From: Paulownia fortunei
Taxonomy: Eukaryota > Streptophyta > Magnoliopsida > Lamiales > Paulowniaceae
DNA: 64,000 bases
Reading direction: 5' to 3'
Assembly (NCBI GenBank): GCA_019321725.1
Contig: CM033114.1
Location: 15,170,278-15,234,277, forward strand
In this document: piece by piece, positions 10,812-22,709 of the stretch
Layout: each line of letters opens with the position of its first letter
Numbering within the stretch: position 1 is the first letter of the stretch
Notes under the pieces: generated by a model
What the model saw: the letters and a program-made list of their open reading frames with translations, nothing else
Databases searched by the model: none
Told to the model about the DNA's origin: nothing
Program-made: the position numbers and the translations under genes

Positions 10812-12980
10812 TGTTAGAGTAGTGCTAGGGGCGCCAATTACATTGGGCATTTATTATACTCTTGTATTTGTAAAATAATTATTTTCAAATCATATTAATA
10901 AAAATAGGGTATTTTTTATCTTTAATTACATATTGTAATTATATAAAGTCCTTAAACCAAATTTGGCTATGGAGTATGGTCGCGTTTATGATGGTTATCA
11001 TGGAATGTGCCTCTAAGACATTGGTCTTAAATAAGTTCAGGTTCGAGAGCTTTTTGAGATGGGATATCGAATAGCCTAATAAGACTCGTGCATACAATGC
11101 ATGCTCTCATGAAAATTATGTCTCACTCCATAGGTATTAGTATAATGACATTAGTGCATCTATGTGGGTGCTTGTTAGAGAACAATACATTAAATTCTTA
11201 GTTGGAGACGTTGTATGTTGAAGTAAGAATTTCTACATTGTGATAGTACACGATTTGCCATTGGACATGAGGCAACATGGTGGCTTTGTGCAAGTCGTAT
11301 TACATCTTGATATATCTTCTGATTGTTTGACAATCACAAAGGGGATATGTTGCATGTTGCATTGGCATGTATGGAGGTTAATGAGTAGCCAACAAAGGAT
11401 TTATCACTTGTTTAGTAGAATAAGTGAATCTCCTATGTTTTCATAGTTCATGACTTTGAAGTCCCTAACTAATGCAAGATGAATGTTAGAGGGGGGACTT
11501 CTAATGATTCATCATGAGTTATTAAAATTTGAAATGGAATCATAGTCATTAAGTCATTTAGAGTTTCGACTTATAATCCATTCATTTGACTCAATCGAGA
11601 AATTAGTTGATAGAAGGACCTTACGTGTAAGGTACTCGTAATTGCAATAAAATTCACTTGCTATTTGACCTTAGACTAGGTAGTCATGATACACTTACTA
11701 GATATTTTCAATGACTCATTAGGTTCTAAAAATTAAGGAGTTAATTCCAAGTAAATTAATTGATTGGATTAATTAATTAAAATAATTGTTATTCATAAGT
11801 TGCAAGTATTGCAAGTATATTGCTAGTTTAGTTTTAAACCTAAAGGGTCACACACAATTTGGGATGAAATATTTTTAATTCAATAATTGATCTAAAGAGA
11901 TGAATATGAATTGATTAAATGGGGCTTTTTTAATTCAAGAAGTTGAATTAATTATTCAATCAAATAGTTGGTTTACTTAATTGAACCTAAAGAGATTAGG
12001 GGGCTCAATTAGAGTGAAACAATTAATTGATTAGATCAATTAATTGATTCAACCATAAATTATTTTATTATTAAATTAATTTACTCAATTAAATAATTAG
12101 ATTATTTAATTATGCCTGATATGATTAGATGGGCTAGATGGAATTAAATTAATTAATTAGGATCAATTATTTCAATTTGGGCCCAATTAATTAATTAAAT
12201 TAATTGGTGGATTTAATTAAGAGTTCAAGCCCAATTCAAATGGCTCATTTGGATAGGTCCACAAGAGTTGTTGGAAGAAGATGGAGTCCTAAAAATTTCA
12301 TATTTTTGGAAATATCTAATTTAATTAGATAAAATATCTCTATGTATCTTTGGAAGATGCAAGACATAGAGTTGGAGATTTTGGAAGATCTCGAGATCAA
12401 CCAAAAATCTTCTAACCAATGAGAGGAGCGACCGAAAATTCCAAGAGTAGGTCTCTTAGATTTTCGGACACCACATGTAAAAAAAAGGGAGCAAAAAATT
12501 TGAGGATTTATTCCTCTAATTTTCGGCCACTATAAAGAAAAAGTGTTTTTCTTCTTCTCCATCTTCTTCATCCAACATCGAAAGATGGGGTACTAAGTTT
12601 TTTCACCATAAGTTGATATTTAGAATTAATACTAACCAAATACACTCCAAAAACTGGGTTAGAAAAAGAATTAGAATTACTTGCAGAATTTTGATTATGT
12701 GTTCTTGGTCAAAGTATGGACTGCTTTACTGGGGAAACTCTTAGATTCCTATGAACCAACTTCAAAAAAAGGCTAGCAATCAATTGCTTAAACCCTACGA
12801 CAGCCAGAGTGCTTTAATGGTATAAATCAAATCTTTTTATATTTATGCTTAAAAAATATTTGGAATGTGAAATTGATAAATCATATTGAACCAGGGGTGA
12901 TGCTATAATTGTTATAGCATGTTTTATTTAAATTTTTTGTTATTCCATTGCACATACCCTATGGTTAAGTGAACTCAACA
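10812..12980 (+). repeat. E1 5' LTR (copy 1)
   Basis: It runs from TGTTAGAGTAGTGC to GAACTCAACA (2169 bp) with intact TG...CA ends. The 68-codon frame at 11240-11446 lies inside it and is not a gene. The interior is AT-rich with many TTAATTAA-like runs. Confidence 0.9.
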
Positions 12981-12981
12981 A

Positions 12982-12993
12982 TGGTATTAGAAC
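12982..12993 (+). other. E1 primer binding site (copy 1)
   Basis: TGGTATTAGAAC follows the LTR by one base and matches the tRNA-iMet type site with two changes. Confidence 0.8.
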
Positions 12994-13038
12994 TACGATT
13001 TGTGCAATTTCTAATTGGATTAACTCAAACAAAATAAA

Positions 13039-13291
13039 GGCAGCGAGCAAAAGGTTTGTAAGTTTCAGAGATCCATTTATAGACTCAACCAGACTTCCCA
13101 AATTTGGAACATCCAGTTTGATGAGACAATCAATTCATTTAGTTTCCACAAAAATCCAGATGAACCTTGTGTCCACAAGAAGGTTAGTAGGAGCGCAGTG
13201 ACATTTATTGTGTTACATGTTGATGACATTCTACTCATTAGGAATGATGTAGGGATGTTGCAGTCAACTAAGAGCTTCGTGTCGAGATGTA
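13039..13291 (+). pseudogene. Displaced copia reverse transcriptase fragment in the E1 leader (copy 1)
   Basis: About 83 codons from 13042 are open without a stop and read as the core of copia RT: KVCKFQRSIYRL, then FDETINSF, CVHKKV and HVDDILLIRNDVGMLQS. The VDD catalytic pair is present. It begins at GGCAGCGAGCAAAAGG, which also precedes the RT segment of E2 (minus strand, near 23835). The normal E1 RT lies about 4 kb downstream (17050-17300) and is more different from this fragment than the RTs of H and E2 are. It lacks a start codon and lies between primer binding site and gag, so it is best read as a captured piece from a related element, perhaps by template switching during reverse transcription. 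Confidence 0.8.
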
Positions 13292-14466
13292 AAAAAAGAT
13301 TTTTTGGATTTTTAATTAGATTATTAATTTTAAACTTTTGAAAAAAGAGTTTTTCATGAAAAATTAAAATTATATCCCAAATCTTGAAATTGGCAATTTT
13401 TAAGGATGGTAAATATACATGTTTTGATAAATTCATGTAATGCATTTATGAGCATATTTAGGATGATCATAGACACTTTGACCAAGGTGATTGATTTTTT
13501 ATTTTTAGGTTTATAATGGGGCCCGTGTGCCTCTTATTCTTTTTGTATTAGTATATCATCATGTTTTTCTTTTTATTTTTGGTGGACAAGAAGAAGACCA
13601 AGTCAGAGATCAAGAGAAGTCCTATGAATATATGGGACATATTCATGCAATAGAAATAATTTATGTTTCCATTTTATTGCTCTTAGACTATCCAATTTTT
13701 TTTTAGCTCAAATGGATCGCATAGGATTGACTTATGATCATCAATTTATGTATGTATTAGATGTATGCGCAGGGTTTATTTAATGATTTCAAATGATATG
13801 CTTGCTATTAATTGAATACAAATCTATTAATTGAAAAATGATAAAACTAATGAGGTTTTGGTTAAAATAAATACCCCATTTGAATTAAAATTCAAGTAAA
13901 GGAATTTTTCCAAAATTCAGATTTCAAGCAAAAATGGATAAAATTGGGTTGGACCCAATAATCCATACCTACCATATGGTAAGTAAACGACATGACAATA
14001 CTACCTTACTTAGTCATTGGCTATGAGTCGTGGGATAACTTTGTGTAGTGATTCCCATGGGATGGACTCATCTCTACATTGGTCATAAGTCGTGGAACGT
14101 TTTGATACTCCATTTACAAGGAGGTTTGATGGGTCATGTTTGACACTTAATACCATATGGACTCATAAAGCTAGGATATATGGCAAGAAGTAAGGCAAAC
14201 TGTCTTCAGGGTTGCATGGAGATGCAATTGTTAAAAAATAACCACATATCAATATGTTTTATGAGCTCATAAAATTGGGGCATACGACATATTGATTAGA
14301 CCTCAAGCTCACTTGGAAATATAATTTCCTAAATTACCATTAGGGGTGATGGAATTCGAATAAAATAGTATGAGACATTTGTAAAGACCTTGTTATGAAT
14401 GAATATACTTTTGAAATAATGCTAATTTTCTGCCTTATTTTTATTTTTTGTAGATTGTCTATAAAA
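13292..14466 (+). other. E1 leader (copy 1)
   Basis: Untranslated AT-rich sequence before gag, with no gene. It includes 'ggtggacaagaagaagacca' and a stretch around 14015-14110 with two 'gtcgtgg' motifs, both shared with the leaders of H and E2. The 122-codon minus-strand frame at 13077-13445 is the antisense shadow of the RT fragment. Confidence 0.7.
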
Positions 14467-17400
14467 ATGGCCAAAAATTCTTTTGCATCAATTCTAGACA
14501 CTAACAAATTAACTGGACACAATTTTGTTGATTGACTTAGGAACTTCAAGATTGTTTTACAAATTGAGAAGAGATCCTACATCCTCGATACTCCTCCGTT
14601 GGCAGGCCCACTAGTAAATATGACTATAGAAGAGCTTGCAAAATATCAACAAGTTGATGATGATCTCTAGGTGCGATGCTATATAATGGCATCAATATCT
14701 AATGAGTTGCAGAGACAACACGAGCTACATGTGCATGCATATGATATATATGTTCATCTACAAGAGTTGTATAGTGAACACACTAGGCAGACAAGATATC
14801 ATATCTCAAAAGAGCTTTTTAGGCCCCATATGAAGGAGGGTTCTTCGGTCTATGACCATGGATTAAAGATGATAGGCCTGATAGAAAAGCTTGAGTCCCT
14901 TGGAGTTGTTATGGATAACGAACTTTATATGGATCTGATCCTGTAGTATTTGCCTCCATTATTTAACACCTTTATTGTCAACTTTAACATATAAAAGATG
15001 GAAACTAGCCTTGCTGAGTTGATAAATATATTTAAGACGGCTGAGTCCACCATGTAAAAGGACAAGATGTTCATGCTTATTGGATCATCTTTCAATTCGA
15101 AGGCTGCAAAGCCCAAGAGGAAGAAGGGAAAAAGAAAGGGTTCCTCAAAGAACAATAAGATGAAGATAACTAGTGGGGTCTCAAAGGGTTCCAACAAAGC
15201 TAATAACAAATTATATTACTGCAGCAAACCTGGGCATGGGAAGAGGAACTGCAAAGAGTACCTTGCGAGCCTAAAGAGTTCAAGTATTAATTTTATTGAA
15301 GTTAACTTATCAGTTAATGATACTTCTTGGGTATTGAATACTGTCTGTGGGTCTCATCTTTGTAATGATTTGTAGGTGATGGCAAGAAGTAGGAAGCTAA
15401 GTAGAGAAAAGATAGTCCTACGACTAGGGAATGGAGCAAAGGTTGTTACATTAGCCATATGAACTTTAAACCTGGCTTAGAATAATGGTTTAGTTTTGGT
15501 ATTAAACAATTTTTTTATGCACCAAATATTGTTAAGAACATCATCTCCATTCCTGTTTTGGATGGAGAAGGCTATGGGTTTTTATTTGAGAATAGAAAGT
15601 GTTCTATTTCTAGATGTTCTAATTTGATTTTTTATTGCATATTGTTGAATAGTTTATATACTTTAACTCTCCATAACTCTATTTTTCATATTCAACAAAA
15701 TAAAAGAAAATTAGATAATCATAGTTTCTTAACTTTATGGCATGCAAGATTGGGTGACATTTCTAAAAAGAGGATCCACAAGTTGGCACAATTACTAAAC
15801 TTTAGAGGCGAACAAGACCTGCTAATATGTGAATCTTGTCTTAAAGAAAAAATAACCAAATCTCCATTTATTGGACAAGTGGATGGAGGGAGCTATTATC
15901 ACTTCATAACCTTACCGATGATTATTCAAGATATAGTTATGTGTACCTTTTGATTACAAGTCTGAAGCCTTTGAAAAAGTTCCAGGAATTCAATTGTGAA
16001 TTGGAGAAATAAATTGGGCTAAGTATGGAAGCTCTTCGATTAGATCGAGGGGTGAATACTTGAGTAATTCTAGATTATCTAAAAGAGAATGACATTCTCT
16101 TATAGTGGACTCCTCCTACTACCCTTCAACTTAATGAAGTTGTAGAGCATAGGAAACGGACCCTGTTAGACATAGTTCGATCAATGATGAATTTTACTGG
16201 ACTTCTTCTTTCATTCTAGAGCTATGCTCTAAAAACGATCGTGTATCTATTAAATAGAGTAAATCAAAGTCGGTGCCCAAAATGCCATATGAGATGTGGT
16301 ATGGGAAACCACCCTCTTACAAATACCTTAGGGTAGGTGGTGTGCTGCTTACGTAAAGCAGCAAGTGGGAGATAATTTGGATATGAGATCCAATTTATGC
16401 AAGTTTGTGGGGTTTCCAAATGAATCTATTGATACTACTTTTACAACTCCAAAGGAGTTTCTATAGGATAGAAATAGCGAAGTCGTGGAACTTGAAAAAG
16501 TTCAAGAACAACAGAACCTCTGAATAGACCTAGTAAAGGACTAACCAGCTAAGGCTAGGCCTTCTGACATACAACCTCTTTGGAGATCCGAAAGGATTTC
16601 AAGGCCATGTGAGATGTATGGATTTTTTTTAGAGAACAACGAGAAGGATTGCCCATTATCCAAGGACTTATAGAAAAGCGACATCTGACATCGACTTAGG
16701 AAGTTAGGAAGATGCCATGCAATCCGAGATGCACTCTATATACTCCAACAAGGTATGAACCTTAGTGGACCCATCTTAGGAAATAGTTTCCATTGGCTAT
16801 AAATAGGTCTACAAATGGAATCTTGGAGTAAATGGAGAGGAAATGACCTACAAAGCATAGCTAGTTGTGAAAGGTTAAACTCAAAAGTAAGAAATTGATT
16901 ATGATGAGACATTCTCGCTAGTAGTGATGTTGAAATCCATCCAGATACTGCTAGCCATATCTGTGTATTATGACTACGAGATATGACAGATGGATGTGAA
17001 GACCGTTTTTCTTAATGGACACATCAAGAAAGAATTTTTTATGCAATAGCGAGAAGGATTCATATCCAAAGAGAGAGAGTAAAAGGTTTGTAAGCTCCAA
17101 ATATCTATTTATGGACTCAAGAAGGTATCTCGAGGCTGGAACATCTATTTTGATGAGGTAATCAAATCATTTGGTTTCCATAAGAACCCGGATGACCCTT
17201 GTGTCTACAAGAAGATTAGTGGGAGCACAAGTGATATTTTTTGTGCTATATGTTAACATCATCCATTAGGAATGATGTAGAGATACTGCAATCAACAAAG
17301 TCTTAGTTATCTAATCAGATCTCCATGAAGGATTTGGGAGAAGAATCTTTTATCTTTGGAATAAACTTCTATAGAGATAGATCAAAAAGGATGATCGGAC

Positions 17401-18218
17401 TATCCCAATCCACGTATAAAGACAAGATGTAAAGAGGTTTAATATGGAGGAATCTAAATGAGGATTCTTGGCTATAAGTCATGGCATTTCACTCTCGAAG
17501 TCTATATTCCTTGAGACTCTTGAGAAGAGAGATATAGTGACCCGCATACCTTATACATCTGCCATTGGAAGTATAATATATGGTATGCTATTTATAGGGC
17601 CTAATGTCGTATATGCTCTGAGTCTCACTAGCAGATATCAGTCCAATCAAAGCGAGAAGTATTGGAAAATCATAAAGATGATCTTTTAGTACTTGAGAAG
17701 GACTAAGGATATCTTTCTTGTGTACGACCCTGGAGAATTGAAACTAAAAGGTTATACCTACATCAGCCTGATGTAGATGACTCGAGGTTGATATTCAGAT
17801 ACGTATTCACTCTATACGTTAGTGCGGTCTGGTGGAAGAGTTCTAAGAAAGAGATGACCATGCCACGCATTCCATTACTGAGGCTAAATACATTATTGCA
17901 TGTGATGCATCAAAGGAAGCTATTTGGGTAAGGAACTTTATCTAAGGGTTGGGTATAGTTCTATCTATTGTTGATCCGATATTAATTTACTGTGATAACA
18001 ATAGAGCTATTGTGCAAGCAAAAAAATCAAGATCTTATCATAAATCCAAGCACATTATGAGATGATACCATCTGATTAGAGAGATCATTAGTAGAGTTGA
18101 CATCATAGTGGAAAAAGCTTTGGCAAAAAATATAGCAGACCCACTAACTAAACCCCTGGCACATAAGGTATTCGACGGACATCTTAAGAAAATGGGCCTG
18201 AAGTACATGGACAATTGA
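14467..18218 (+). pseudogene. E1 gag-pol polyprotein relic (copy 1)
   Basis: Starts MAKNSFASILDTNKLTGHNFVD and ends GLKYMDN before the polypurine tract. Gag is recognisable to about 15060 with stops at a former Trp (TGA) and former Gln codons (TAG, TAA). The zinc knuckle at 15220-15252 (CSKPGHGKRNC) has lost its first Cys. The protease reads NTVCGSHLC instead of DTGCGSH near 15337, so it is inactive. Pre-integrase WHARLGDISKKR is near 15738. The integrase has LRLDRGVNT-type decay near 16040. The RT core is at 17050-17300 with the YVDD site reading YVNI. RNase H follows at about 17750-18150. Many stops and frameshifts are present. Order gag-PR-IN-RT-RH identifies copia. Confidence 0.92.
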
Positions 18219-18223
18219 CACTT

Positions 18224-18237
18224 GGGCAAGTGGGAGA
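18224..18237 (+). other. E1 polypurine tract (copy 1)
   Basis: GGGCAAGTGGGAGA, one base before the 3' LTR, is identical to the tract of the first element. Confidence 0.75.
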
Positions 18238-18238
18238 T

Positions 18239-20369
18239 TATTAGAGTCACATGGACAATTAGATTGAGCTTCTATTATACTCATGTATTTCTAAAAAATC
18301 TTTTTCAAATTATATTAATAAAAGTAAATTTTTTTTATCTTTAGTTGCATATTGTAATTAGATAAAGTCCCAATACCAAACTTAGCTAAGGGGCATGGTC
18401 ACACATATGATGGTGATCATGGAATATGCCTCTAAGACTTTGGTCTTAAATAGGTTTCAGGTCAAAGGCTTTTTAAGATGGGATGGACATAGAATAGCCC
18501 AATAAAACTCATGCATATAATGCATGCTCGCATGTGGAGCATGTCTCACTCCATAAACATTGGCATAGTGACACTAGTGCACGGGTGCTTATTAGAGAAC
18601 AAGTAAACTGAACAAGCTTGCTGTAAATTCTTAGTAGGAGGCGTTGTCTGTTGAAGTAAGAATTTCTACATTGTGATAGTACACGGCTAGTTCTTGAACT
18701 TGAGGCAGCATGGTAGCTTTATGCACATCGTGTTACATCTTGATATATCTTCTAATTATTTAACAATCACAAAAGAGATATATTGGATGTTGCATTGATG
18801 TGCATGAAGGTTAATAAGTAGCCAACAAATAATCAATTACCTGTCTAATAGAACAAGTGAATCTCCTAGATTTTTATAGTTTATGATTCAAAAGTCGTTG
18901 GCCAAGGCAAGATGAATGTTAGATAGGGGTTTTCTAACAATTCATCATAAGTCATTAAAACTTGAAATAGAACCATAGTCATTTAGTCATTTAGGGTTTC
19001 GACTTATAATATATGACCTAGACTTAATCAGAAGATTGATTGATGGAAGGACCTTATGTGGTCTCGTAATTGAAATAGGTTCATTTACTATTTCACCTAA
19101 AACTTGGTAGTCATGATACACCTTCTAAGTGTTTCCCATTACTTGTGAGGTTATTGATATTAAAGAGTTAATTCTAAATGAATTAATTAATTAATTAATC
19201 AAAATAATTTTTATTCATAAGTTGCAAGTGTTGCAAACCTACTGATAACTCAATTTGGGATGAAACATTTCTAATTCAAAAATTGATCTGAAGAATTGGA
19301 TCTAATTAATGAATATGGATTGATTAAATGTGGTTTTATTTAATTCAAGGAGTTGAATTAATTATTTAATTAAATAAGTTGATTATTTAATTGAACCTAA
19401 AGATGTTAGGGAGCCCAATTGGAGTGAAACAATTAATTAGCTAACCATAAATTAGTTTAATTATTAAATTAATTTACTACATTAAATAATTAAATTATTT
19501 AATTAGGTCTAATTTGTTTAGGTGGTTAGATGGAATTAAATTAATTGATTAGGATCAATTAATTAAATTTAGACCTAATCAATTAATTGGATTAACTGGT
19601 GGATTTAATTAAGAGTCCAAGCCAAATTCAAATGGCTCATTTGGAGAGGTCCACAAGAGTTGTTGGAAGAAGATGAAGTCCCAATAATTTGATATTTTTG
19701 GAAATATTTAATTAGACTAGATAAAATATCTCTATGTATATTTGGAAAATACAAGACCTAGAGTTGGAGATTTTTGGGAGATCTTGATATCAACCAAAAA
19801 TCCTCCAACCAATGAGAGGATGGCAAAAATTTCCAAGAGTGGGACTATTACATGTAAAAAAGGGGGCAAAAAATTTGAGGATTTATTCTTCTAATTTTGG
19901 CCACTACACAAGAAAAAAAAATTATTTTTCTTCTTCTCCATTTTCTCCCTCCAACAATAAAAGATTACAACTTTTGATCAAAAAGTATTTTCTTTTACCA
20001 GAAGTTGGTATTTAGAATTTATACTCACCAAATATACTCCAAAAACTAGGTTACAAAATCAGAATTGCTAGCAGAATTATGATTTTGTGTTCTTGTTCAA
20101 AGTATGAACTACTTTATAGAGGAAACGTTTGGATACCTATGAACCAGATTAAAAAAAGGGCTAGCGATCTATTACTTCAAATCCTACGACAACCGGAGTG
20201 CTTCTAAGGTATAAATTGAATCCTTTTATGTTTGTGTTTAAAAACCAATTAGAATGCGAAATCTATAAATCACAACGAACCAGGGGTGATGCTATAATTA
20301 TTATAGCATGTTTTAATTATTTTTTTTATTTTTTCGATGCACACACCTCACAGTTAAGTGAAACCAACA
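18239..20369 (+). repeat. E1 3' LTR (copy 1)
   Basis: It begins TATTAGAGTC (TG changed to TA) and ends GAAACCAACA, 2131 bp. It aligns along its length with 10812-12980. The 67-codon frame at 19812-20015 and the 121-codon frame at 20198-20563, which crosses into E2, are chance ORFs. Confidence 0.88.
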
Positions 20370-20412
20370 CAATTGTCCATGCTTTCCATCAAAAGTCGTG
20401 GCATGTGATAAA
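20370..20412 (+). other. 43-bp island of H leader between E1 and E2 (copy 1)
   Basis: The stretch CAATTGTCCATG... to GTGATAAA is the only H sequence between the two insertions. It aligns with the E1 leader at about 13960-14010 and carries one target duplication arm of each neighbour (CAATT at left, ATAAA at right). Confidence 0.8.
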
Positions 20413-22695
20413 TGTTGGGTTCGCTATAAAAATTTATCAAATAAATTATCCCTTCGATTCGAAAGCGATTCTAACGATCACACTTTGTCAAGTGAATATA
20501 TATAAAATAAATATATTAATTCGAATTGTACCTTTCATGCACTCTGGTTATTGTAGGGGATAAAACAATCAATTGCTTATCAGAACTCTCAGAACTTGCA
20601 GGGATCAAAGTGTCTTCCCTCTATTAGGTCCACAATATAAAAAATAACACCAATTAAAAGGATTCGCTAGTATCCTTTTAATCGTTTACTAATCTAGATT
20701 CAGATTAAATTTTGCCTTTTTGATCCAATTGATGGATCAAGAACAAACTTTAAAGAATAATAAATATTGATTCTTTAAGTTCTTGAAACTTATATATACA
20801 GAGAATATGAAGAAACTCCTTTTCTTTTAAAGAATAAGAAAATCAAGATTTCAAGAAAACAACTTCTCTTTTTTTTTCTTTTCTTTTCTTGGAGAGAAAA
20901 ATAGAAGACTTAACAATTTAATATTTTTGCTAATTGCTATGGTAATTTTCAGCCCTCCCTATTAATAGGGGTTGAAAATTTGTTCATACTCCAACACTTG
21001 GAAAGTTTGTCAATTTTGAACTAATTCAAAGTTTGATTTTGGAAGGATTCTAAATCTTCCAATAACTTTCCTCTTTTTCTCTGGACTTGTTTAAAACTAC
21101 ATTAGTCATCAAAATTATTTACACACGTTCTTAATAATAATTTAAACTCTTCAAATAACATCAAGATGGATATATATCAAATATATACCAAAAATATATT
21201 TATATATAAAATAAATCCTAATGGCTGATTTTTATCCTATAAAAATCGGTCATTTTATTTATTTATTTATAAATATATTAATTAAATAAATTATATTTAT
21301 ATAATTTATTCTTTTCATATTCTAGTGGACTTCTAAAGTAATCTTTATTAAGTTTTGGGCTTGGACTTAAAAATCTACAAATCAATCCAATTGATTTAAT
21401 CCCAAATTAATCAATCTAGTTGATTTAATCCCAAATTAATCAATCCAATTGATTTAATCCCAAATTAATCCATTTAATTAATTATAATTTACTCGAATTG
21501 GGCTTCCTAATCAAATTAGGTCCATTTAAATAATGCAATTACTAATTGAATAATTTAATTTAATTATTAAATTAAATAGAACCCTTAAATAATTAATTAA
21601 TCAATATTAATTAATTAATTTCAAACCATTGGATAAATCCCAAAAAATTGAAAATGTTACTTTCTATAAAGATGTGTGACCCTCCTAGGTTCACTACTAA
21701 GATAGTAGTGGGATTGCAACATTTGCAACTTATGAGTAATAATTATTCCAATTAATTAATCCACTTGGAATTAATTTTTTAATTCCAAAAATCTCACTAT
21801 CCATGAAAACACCTAACAAGTAGTCATTGCAAACTAGTCTTAGGTGAAATAGCGAGTAAGCTTATTTCAGTTGCGAGTACCATACATGTACGGTTCTTTC
21901 GATACCTAATATCCCTATTGAATTTAGAACATGGATTATAAGTCGAAACCCTAAATGATTCAATAACTGTGATCTCATTTCAAATTCCAATGATTCCTGA
22001 TGAATCACAATTCATCCTACCTTGGCCAAGGTCTTTGAATCATGAACTATGAAAACATAGGAGATTCTCTTATTTAAAAAGACAAGTGTTGAATTCTATG
22101 TTGGCCACTCACAAACTTCCATGCACACCAGTCCAACACCCAACTTACCCCATTTGTGATTGTCAAGCAATCAGAAGATATATCAAAGTGCTACATGATG
22201 CACATAAGGCTACCATCGTGCCTTAAGTTTGAGGACTAGTCATGTACTATCGTAACACAAAAATTCTCATTTCGACAAGCAAATCCTCTAGCTAAGAATT
22301 TATTGTGAGCCATCTTTGGTGTACTTGTTTCCTAATAAGCACCTACATACATGCACTTACATCTTTACGCCAATATCAATAGAATGTAGCATTCTCGTCT
22401 CACAAGCATGTATCGTATGTGTGAGTCTTACTGAGCCATTTGATGTCCCATCTCAAAAAACTCTCGACTCGGAACTTATTTAAGCCCAAAGCCTTAGAGG
22501 CATATTATAGACCATGCCCCATAACTAAATTTGGTCTAAGAATTTTATCTAATGTGTAGAAATAAAAGATGCAAAACATGAGATAAAGAAAATGCCTTTT
22601 TTTTATTAATATGATTCCTAATAAGATTGTCTTTACAAAAAAAAAGAGTATAATACACCCAGTCTAATTGGGGCACTAGGTATCCTACTCTAACA
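20413..22695 (-). repeat. E2 3' LTR (copy 1)
   Basis: On the + strand it runs from TGTTGGGTTCGC to CTCTAACA (2283 bp), so the LTR reads TGTTAGAG...CGAACCCAACA on the minus strand. Compared with the E2 5' LTR it lacks about 30 bases near its inner end and carries a 29-bp triplication at 21381-21467. Confidence 0.9.
21381..21467. repeat. 29-bp tandem triplication inside the E2 3' LTR (copy 1)
   Basis: Three units with core TTGATTTAATCCCAAATTA follow directly; the middle unit differs by two bases. The 5' LTR at 57850 has only about one and a half units, so the array changed after or during insertion. Confidence 0.85.
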
Positions 22696-22696
22696 A

Positions 22697-22709
22697 TCTC
22701 CCACTTGCC
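22697..22709 (-). other. E2 polypurine tract (copy 1)
   Basis: The minus strand reads GGGCAAGTGGGAG next to the LTR start, identical in type to the other elements. Confidence 0.75.

Larger units (their letters stand above)
10812..20369 (+). mobile_element. E1: complete Ty1/copia element (copy 1)
   Basis: E1 is a 9.56-kb element with two LTRs (10812-12980, 18239-20369), primer binding site, gag-pol relic and polypurine tract in the right order. It is flanked by CAATC (10807-10811) and CAATT (20370-20374), a 5-bp target-site duplication with one transition. It sits in the leader of H in the same orientation. The two LTRs differ by very roughly 15% over their first few hundred bases by eye, so the insertion is old and autonomous movement is no longer possible. 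Confidence 0.9.

Noticed and set aside
14467..18218. Endogenous pararetrovirus as an alternative to copia
   Set aside because: Domain order (integrase before RT), LTRs, polypurine tract and target-site duplications identify a copia retrotransposon; there is no movement-protein or coat-protein likeness.
20198..20563. 121-codon + ORF, present in both copies
   Set aside because: It crosses from the E1 3' LTR through 43 bp of H into the E2 LTR in antisense; a chance frame.
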